Below are positions 49,801 through 58,800 of a stretch of DNA of 64,000 nucleotides, piece after piece; the stretch's first letter is position 1, and the number at the start of each line of letters is the position of its first letter. The DNA lies in the NCBI GenBank assembly GCA_907163375.1, contig CAJQUW010005234.1, positions 532,501-596,500 on the forward strand, given 5' to 3'. Source of the DNA: Prostheceraeus crozeri (lineage: Eukaryota > Platyhelminthes > Polycladida > Euryleptidae). The notes beneath the pieces were generated by a model. The model saw only the letters and a list, made by a program, of their open reading frames with translations, was not told where the DNA came from and searched no databases. A program made the translations under genes and the position numbers.

Positions 49801-52800
49801 AACAAAAAATGTCATCGAGCAGTTTTTTCTCCTCTTTCAAACGAGTAGCTGTAAGACAAAATCCGTCCACTAGAACCAAAGTTAGAAGATTGCTGTCGGG
49901 GGGGGGGGTCAGTGAAATTTGATGAAAAATGTTTTGGTGAAGGTCCCAGGTCGAAATGACACACTTTGGAAAATTTTCAAAATTTTACCCATACAAAGCC
50001 ACTCTGACACTTAGGATTTTTTCAGGTGAGCTACGACAGTCCACCCTCCCAACCTGGCCGGCACACCACGCCAACCTGGCCGGCACACCACGCCAACCTG
50101 GAGAGCACATCACACACCACCTCGCGCTACGACGGCCGGCCAGAGGGGGGGCGTCAGACACGAAGCAACACGGCGGCACACCACGACCGACTCGACTGAC
50201 AGGAGGGGGGGGACGTCAGACTCGAAGCAACACGACGGCACACCACGACCGACTAGACTGACAGGAGGGGGGGACGTCAGCGACGGCGGCCATCTTGCGC
50301 TATCCAGAAGTGGAGTTTTACTTACTACTTGCTGATAAACGATTTGTTGAATGATGAATGTAGCAGCTTCTCCCACCAAAACTTAAATGATATAGCGAAG
50401 CTGGCGACGACTTACTGGAAAGCTTTTTCTTCTTTTCAGTCAGTCAGTTAACGTTAATAAACTATCGGGAAGTTAGCCGGTACATGGAAGTTAATAAGTA
50501 GTGGAGTTAGTAAAGTACACGGCGTCATCTTCACATTATGACTGACAAAGTAAAGGATTATAGTGTTTGTGATGAGTGCACAATTCACATCAGAACCAGT
50601 AGCGCTACAGAAATTTATAGAAGATGAGCGCACTTCTCACAGCGTATTACATATTCACCAACGTATTCCACAACATTCCCTAACCTCAAAAAATTCTTCA
50701 TACACGGTTTTTGTGAATTTTAAAAAGAATTATGCGCGAAAATTTCGATTGCTCACAGTGAAAACAACGAATCCAACTTGAAAACGAGAATAACAAATAT
50801 TGCGAAATATAAATAAGCGCTTGATGACGAAAGCTAACTAGGAAAATGTTTTGTAGCTGTCACTTTAATATATTTGCCGTCCAGCTATCAGTGCGATATT
50901 TTGGGGACATTCGGGCGCCAATTGCATATGCACAATCCAGTGCTACAAATGAATATGAGCTACTTCTTCATCCCGTGCTCCGCGATCAATATTGCTAAAT
51001 AATTTCTATAAAGTGGACGATAAAAATTTCATTCGAAAAACAGAAACTTAGTTTAATAGAATGACATTGACCAGGACGCGATATAATTACCTGATCTAAA
51101 TTCACTGATGCTGCAAGTTTCATGACTTCCAGTCAGCCGCCGCCTGTTATCTTCACCACAAAGCGGGTCATAAGCCTCAATATGCTCCTGATGCTTGTAA
51201 CTCATTCGGTCAATTGCTCGTTCAATCTCTGCAATGCCTCCTGGTTGACGCATAGCATCAGTAGAGAAGTTGCAATGAGCACCGGAACCGTTCCAATCAC
51301 CTGGTATGGGTTTTGGATCAAAGGAAATGTCGTAACCGAAATCCTCAGCAACTCGACAAAGAATGAAGCGGGACATCCACATGTGATCCCCTATATCGAT
51401 GCCTTCGCATGGACCAACTTGATATTCCCACTGAAAGGAATAGAAATTAGATATGAAATATGAAAGCTTTGAGACAATAATAGTGAACGTGTGTGAAGCT
51501 GGTGGAGCCACCCAGGGAAAATATTATTTATTACAACGAAATTCTATTCGAAACGACTTATACTTCATTAATTTCAGCCTCCTTATCATGATTTGGGGCT
51601 CAGATTCCACAAAGTCGCAGCCGTGTTTGAGAAAGTCTAGTTGACAGTTAAAAGTGGCTCCGTTGTGAAGTCAGAGGAACCAACTTCTTAGTTTCGCTGA
51701 TAGGCGTAGTAAATCAATTTTATTTTGTCACTACCTGATCCAATTAGTTGTGCTGATCACAAATGCATTCTTCATTTTCCACGACAATGCGGCTAAAAGC
51801 GGTAGTATCGCAACTTGCTCATGTACGTGTGTGAAGGTAGCGGAACTACCCAACGGAACCATTTTTATTCGAAGCAACTTTACTTTATCAATTTCTGCCT
51901 TCTGATCATAAATATGTGCTCAGATTTTACAAATTCGTTGTCGTTATTGAGAAATTCAAGTTTAAAGATGGTTTTCCGGTGGGTGGTTCAACTGACTTCT
52001 CACACGTTAAAAGTGAGTCATCTTTAAACCATTGATATGCTGTATTAGAACCGCTCAAATCTCCTTGTGACGATTTGAGGCCACAGGCACGCAGAGTATG
52101 TATAAGCCAAAAAGGCAAATAGAATTCTGCGCATCCTTTCAATTATAATTGGCACATAGAATAAGCCATATGTCATACGCCGCTGATTATGCTGGCACAT
52201 AGAAAATGCCCTTAGCAATTACTTACATTGTGGCTTGTGCTTTATGATAGATCGTGATGGGAAATGGGGAAGATGACTTAAGGCGCACGACTTATGGCTC
52301 GGTTATGAATATATGCCTTGTGGCAGGTAGCTGCCCATTTACAGCAGCCATCGAAATGAAAAATATTCAAGATGCTGTTTCAAATTCCTTCCAAGTTCGC
52401 TGTTTCGAACACTACGCATGCTATGGTAATAACTATGCTGTAGTACGCCTAATAAGTAGTATTGCCACCGAAATACAACGAAGAAATTCAAAGGACAAGT
52501 GGCTATTCAAAATGCACGCGTAAGATGCCGTAGACAAGTTGCAGTGCATGAAGAATCAGTTAATGTGCTTCATAGTGAGCTTTCCAAATAGACTTTCATG
52601 TGAGTAGATGAAACTACTGTGACGCTTCGATTGGACATCGTCATTTGACTTCGTCGACGGTTTCAGTTTTCAGACGTCATATATTTCTAAAGCGCGTCAC
52701 TACTGAATAGAAGCATTACTTAGTAAAAGTAAGTAAGGGGATGAGGGCTGACCATGAAGGATTATCGTATGAGGCGAAGCTAAAAGATCAAAAGAAAGGA

Positions 52801-55800
52801 AACTATCACAGCCATTCTGAAGACGACAAACCTATTCCTTTCAAACACATGCTGAGTGCTAATCTCATAGAGAAAATATATTAATTGGTGTAGCAACTCA
52901 GCATCTATTAAATCCCCATTGTGTATACAGCTTCGATTTCATTAAATGAACTTGAGTTGAGACCCAGTACCACATGTGAGATATACAAATTTTGCAGTTT
53001 TGAATACATTTCCACGTATTTGACTGATCATGATGGCATTAGAAAAGGAATAATAGAATTTTACAAATCTTCCGTGTCAAGGAGATGTAATTGTTTGATA
53101 AATTAACATTTCAATGGGTTTCTATCACTTTAATGCTGAGCCTTATCAATAAGAGCATTTTCTTAAGCGCAATCATGTCACAGGCTACCTGCCACTGAAA
53201 GAGCAAAACATCACAAAATATCATAGTCAAAGACAATTATCATAATTAACTTTAAAAGATATAAATGGGTGCACATTACTATTCAGATTCAAGAAATGAA
53301 GCATAAATTTAGTGAATCATAAAATCATGCCGATGAAAATTGAAAACCTGAAATGTTAGCCAAGAGATACAATAGGATCTCAACTTCTCCATGAAGATTT
53401 GCATCAATGTGGTTCATGACATTTCCTTGATAATCAGCTTAACTTCTGCTTAATTAAGATGCCTGTTGGTGGATGTTCATTCATTTTGATAGTTTCATGC
53501 TACTTATACAGAGGTACCAAATCGCTAGTATATAAACACAAGAATAATTTGCAAAAATTCAGCTTCTTAAAACTTGATCAAATATTTTTTAGACCGCAGG
53601 AACGACGCAATCTCCGCAAAAAGCTGAATCTTTTGATATAAAATTTTTCACTGTATGCTGACATTCCTTTGAGTCGACACTCTACCTACCACGTACTTAC
53701 TATATGGCTGATCTGGAAAATGTGGCGAAACGTGACAAATAATGAAGTTTATTTTAGTCAATCTGATCGATGCGATTCTATGTCCTAAAATGTGTTGCAT
53801 ATTGAAAGTTGACAAACACAGTTCAGACGTCTCTCTCACTATGTATTTTAAAATGAGCCTTTCACGAGCACCGCCCGATTGCGATGAAATGAAAATTGAT
53901 TTTAAGCAATATGACTATTATTCTCTTGAATTATTCTGTTGAATTTATCAACGATGATTTCTGATTTAAAATCAATAACCAAGTGACGATTGTCTTAGTG
54001 AATGAACAAACGCGTCGGGATTTTTGTATACATTTTACAAAATAATAAAAGTTAGATTAACATGTGAGCAGGTCTTTTCTTCGATTTTGAATTAGAAAGC
54101 ATTGTAAAGAACTTCTCGACATATCTACAGACCTACCTGTGATGGCATCACTTCGGCATTTGTTCCTGATATATTTATTCCAGCATACAGACAAGCTCGG
54201 TAATGAGCTTCGATTATATCTCGACAGATGGCGTTACTTGCACCAACACTGCAGTAAAATGGTCCTGTAAAGCATGAACGAAATTTGATGTCAATTAGAA
54301 GCACATTTTTGCATTAACAAAAGGATGCATAAAAATCAGCATTTCACAAGTGTCGTTTCTAACCTGCGTATCAAAATGCATTTAATTATAAGTTTCGGAG
54401 TTTTATATAGAATCATTAAGAGTTCACGCTAATAAATGGTTTATATACCGGTAGAAGATTTATTCATCTTTGTTGAATGAAAATTCGTGAAATTTTCTCT
54501 CCATTTTTATTTTTCGCGTAAAGTTGAAAAGTTAGAGGTAAAAGCATCTGTATAACCCCACGTTTCGGGTAGTCACCCGTCCTCAAGGGTATCAGTGGTA
54601 AAAGCGAATGAAGACTTGCTGTCGCACTTCGAATGATGTGAACAAGAAAGTTGATTACAATAACCATGAACAGTAAAATATGCATTTGTGTCAAACGTAT
54701 TTTGTTCCTGGCTGTACCAACAGTTCCAAAAGATGAGTTAAAAATGCAGTTATATTGCAAATTGATGAAACGACAAGTTGAGTGTTTCACTTGATTCTGT
54801 TGAGGCGTCTTGTGGGCCTATACTTAAGGTGTTGGTACCAAGTGTTACATCGGTTTACAAAGCCGGTGTCAACTTTGAAATCTGCCAGTGCAAAATATCT
54901 CAAGCATCATTCGGAACATCGAGATAATTTTATATTGCTATACTTTACTGATGAATAAAACTGTATAAACTCAAATCAAATCAATTTGTACCTTGAGGTC
55001 GTGGATAGCCGCCTTTCGGCCAACCAACGGGCCATCCTTCAGTCGTCATGATTGTAAACTCCTGCTCTATGGCGAACCATGGATGCTGATCTTTTGCAGC
55101 CTCCATTATCTCATTGCATTTATGACGATGATTGGTCGCTGAAAAGTAAAGCAGTGTTTTTGTGAAACGTCAGTGATATAGGCAACTTTAATTGATGTGA
55201 TTGCTACATTCATGAATGCAATCCATTACTATCATTGATTTATTAATTCCCTGAACTTTCGATTCTGCTCAATTTATCTGACTATAATCGCACTTATCCA
55301 ATATAACTGGATTCGTATGGGAAATGAATCTTAGAGCTTAAAGTCTCTTTGATCAGTTTCTCAAAACCGCATGTATCTGCGACTCCTTTTTGGTTTGCGA
55401 ATTAGCGCCTTTATCTTTTCAACTATGATGAAAATGCAAATTATATTTTCAGAAATCATTGCAAAGTAATAGGTTGCCGACTTAAGTCATTAATTGCAGT
55501 CAACATCGGGGGTTTTCCAGTAGGGTTTTCACTGGCGACCCTGCTGCTATCTATCTGATTATCTATCTTTCCATCATGAACAATTTTCCCATTCAAAACT
55601 AGGGATTTAAAATGTTAATTGTCTTTGATTTTTTTCAAACAGTGGTCTATCTCAAAACAGAGAAGGACAAATGAGGTTGTCCGAGCTTTGCCTCAACCAA
55701 ACTTGATATTCTAGGATCGATGTCAACTCATAAAATAGCTCACGTTCGGATCTGTGTCAACGCGATTTCGATGCTATGATGTAATGTACTGCATCTTTAA

Positions 55801-58800
55801 AAAAACGCTTTAAAAATGATATTGGAAAGATGTTGATACTAGAATTAAATATTGTAACAAAATATGTTCTATACAACTCTCACGCATGATGTAAACAATG
55901 CCATTTCCACTCTTATCCATTTCAGTAAACGTCCAATAAATGATCACTGTTTTCTTTAATAACATGTAAATTGGGTTGCAACCAAAAACAATCGGTGATC
56001 GAACCGCGATAGTGTCATTGGAAGTCGGTATAAGAAGGGCATCGAAACTAAAGGTATCACATCACCAGCGAGAGTTCAATGGAGGAATGAGCAGTAACGT
56101 TAAAACTACTAGCTTTGAAACTAGCCAGGAGATTATCTGTTGCTGACAATCTGCTATATCTTGTTTTCAGCTTATACCAAAGTCACCTGAGATTCTATCC
56201 GTCTAAACTGAGAAACATAGTGCGGTCTATCCCTGGAAGCGGAAGAGGATCAAATGTGACCGCGCTTTCACTTCGCTGGTCAGTTTACCTGTTGGTTCTC
56301 CATCATATCTGTACGTGTCGCACATCACCAGGATATTGTTGCCAAGTCTGAACGGATCTCTGAAAATCGCTTTCGGGTAAAGGTAGGTATCAGAGTTGCG
56401 GCCCGATGCTTGCCCTGTACTGCTTCCGTCATAATTCCAATCTGGCAAAGCTGAAAGTAAAAACAAGGAGAAGAATTTACTTAAGATTGCTGACAATTAA
56501 TAAAACGGATGTTCACGTCTGTTTCTAGGGGCAGTGAGAGGGATCTCACAATGTTATACAAAACCGCCATCGGGGTCATTAAGGCAAGGTTCACAATGAA
56601 AAAGGGTGCATGATCGATTTCAGGTTAGAAACTCTTGAAAAAAATGACCGTAAATATAATTAATACCTTTTTCCAAATAAAGGTAATCATGGCTATTATA
56701 TCTTGGCATCAATCGAAATGTCTGTATATAACTATCGATCTGTTAAAGTAGTGCGCTTCATAAAGAACAATGAAACTTTCTAATTGATGCCCTTGAGACG
56801 ATTCACTGTGATGGTTTACAAAAGTAAAGGTGCGGCACACAGTGCTCAATCAATATTCCACATTTGTCGCACCTTTTGTTGTTTATTCTATCTCATGAAA
56901 TCACAATAATATCAATTGATGCTGTTTAACCATGCCTTTCGATTTCATTAATTGTTGTCATCATAAATCTAGGTGATTTTTGTGTTAATTAGCATGTTTG
57001 AAATGTGATCTTATTTTACATGTATTGAAATCAACGTTAACTTTACTGATGCGAAAATATTTACCTATTCACTTAATCATCTACTAAGCTCATGGAGCCG
57101 AAAGCTCAGCAGCCCGCATTATCAACAGATCATATCCGCTACAGCTCGACAATCCATAAAGACAAATCCTTTGAAATGCAAGTTGCAGCTAGTGTATTTC
57201 TAGCACATCACGCACTAAATACGTCGAAGTAACGCGCACATTGCCTCACAGCTATGAGCATACAGAACGTGTGATGGCTCTGTGGTGTGACGGACTTTAT
57301 AGGGAGATGTTGTAAACTGACTTTTCATGCTATCACATGTTCATACTGGCCATAAAGATCATATTCAACATCAGCTTTAGTAACCATTCTAAGTAGTATG
57401 TAAGCCAATCAAAACGATTAAAGTTACAGGTAAAATTAAATGAAAAAATATAGTTGTGGATAAAACAACAGATTTCAGGCTTCCCTTTCACCCGTGCTTT
57501 GCTGATGCATCAATAATCTTCAATATACTTTCAAGTGAATAATTTGACTTAATCAAATTTTTTGCCAAAGTTTCAGTTATCATGAGTCAAAAAAATAAAA
57601 ATACATATTATGCGATTATGTCATTAGGTATATCAATTGGTGCTTTCAATGTTTGCTTCAGAATTTCACTGTACATACCAAATTCTTCTTTTTAATCCCA
57701 TAAGTGTGACTCACAGGCACCTTAATCTATCATTTTCATTTTCAAGTGATGCACTTACTTTGTAATGAATATACTCTCAGTGCTACTTATTAATATTGCA
57801 CGAGTAGACCTAATGCGTCAGCTGAAGATGTCTTAATAAATACTGAAAACGTCTAATGCCCTGAAAATAACAAGAAAATCTATTTTCATAAAATGTGCAT
57901 GCATATGGATTATGAATTACAATATCATATTCGGAAATGATTTATTCACCATCAAAACGAATTAAGCCACGCAAACTGAAACGCTTTAACATTGCAGATC
58001 ACTTTAGAAATATTATTTACAATGCAATATTGCGGTTCCGATGTCTGAACCGCAGTGCGCTGTAAGGCTGAAGCCTGTTAGGTCCGAAGTACCAGCAACA
58101 TCATCTTGCCGCTCTGATAGGACTATCTGATCCGTGATGTCATTGTGGTGAGGTTATCGGTGAATAGAGTCACAATATACGCAGTGACATATTATGAATC
58201 ATCTTAGCATTAGACTTCTAGATTTTGTCGGAACTATTGCTCCTTAGTTGCAATATTGTCCGGTAAATACTATGCCAATCCAATGGAATGATAAAAGTCC
58301 AGTACGTATCCGCTATTATAGATGTTTCAGCCATTCCTTAAAAACATTGTATTAGCAATGAGGCTAAGCGTGTAATTGATTACTATGGATCAATGCAAAT
58401 TTCTCCATGACCATGGTATCATTTTTGCTCTACATTTTCATCTGTCCGCTATTTGGATCCATCCATTGTCCATTGGTGTCAACGTAAAGCATAAAGTCAA
58501 TAAATTCAATTATATAAATCAGTAAAAAATAGAAGCCCTGAGATGACTTCAAATGCAAAATTATACTGGCAGAGATTCATTCTTTCAAAGATTTATGTCT
58601 AAAGCCAAAGTTGAGGGTGTCATTTCTTTTCAAAATGAGCCGTGTTGTTAAGTGCATGCTTCGTCCTCTGGTCAATTTCATGCATAACATCAATGTCCTG
58701 TGATCATTCAGAAAGAATCTATAAAGTAGTTTTAATTTATTGTAATCTGTTGCAGCAATTATTTGATGTAATTGATGTTATTTTCATGATGAAAATATGT

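Larger units (their letters stand above)
27010..50329. mobile_element. Polinton/Maverick (adintovirus-like) provirus
   Basis: The element is 23,320 bp, begins AGTAGTAAGTAAAACTCC and ends with its inverse. It is flanked by the exact 6-bp duplication TGCTGA (27,004-27,009; 50,330-50,335). AG...CT termini, a 6-bp duplication, long terminal inverted repeats and the set polymerase B, integrase, packaging ATPase, adenain-like protease and capsid proteins define Polinton/Maverick elements. Such elements are self-synthesising and probably capsid-forming. Gene layout: left block of small plus-strand genes; divergent 148-residue gene and polymerase; two pentons (minus); PC4-like pair and TBP-like gene (plus); then a long minus-strand block from 41,266 to 48,872. 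Several genes carry stop codons, so this copy is probably not self-sufficient. Confidence 0.97.

Noticed and set aside
54540-54605. Reverse-strand hammerhead-like core (CTGATA...GAAACGT)
   Set aside because: One core position differs and stem II does not form cleanly. It looks like repeat debris only.
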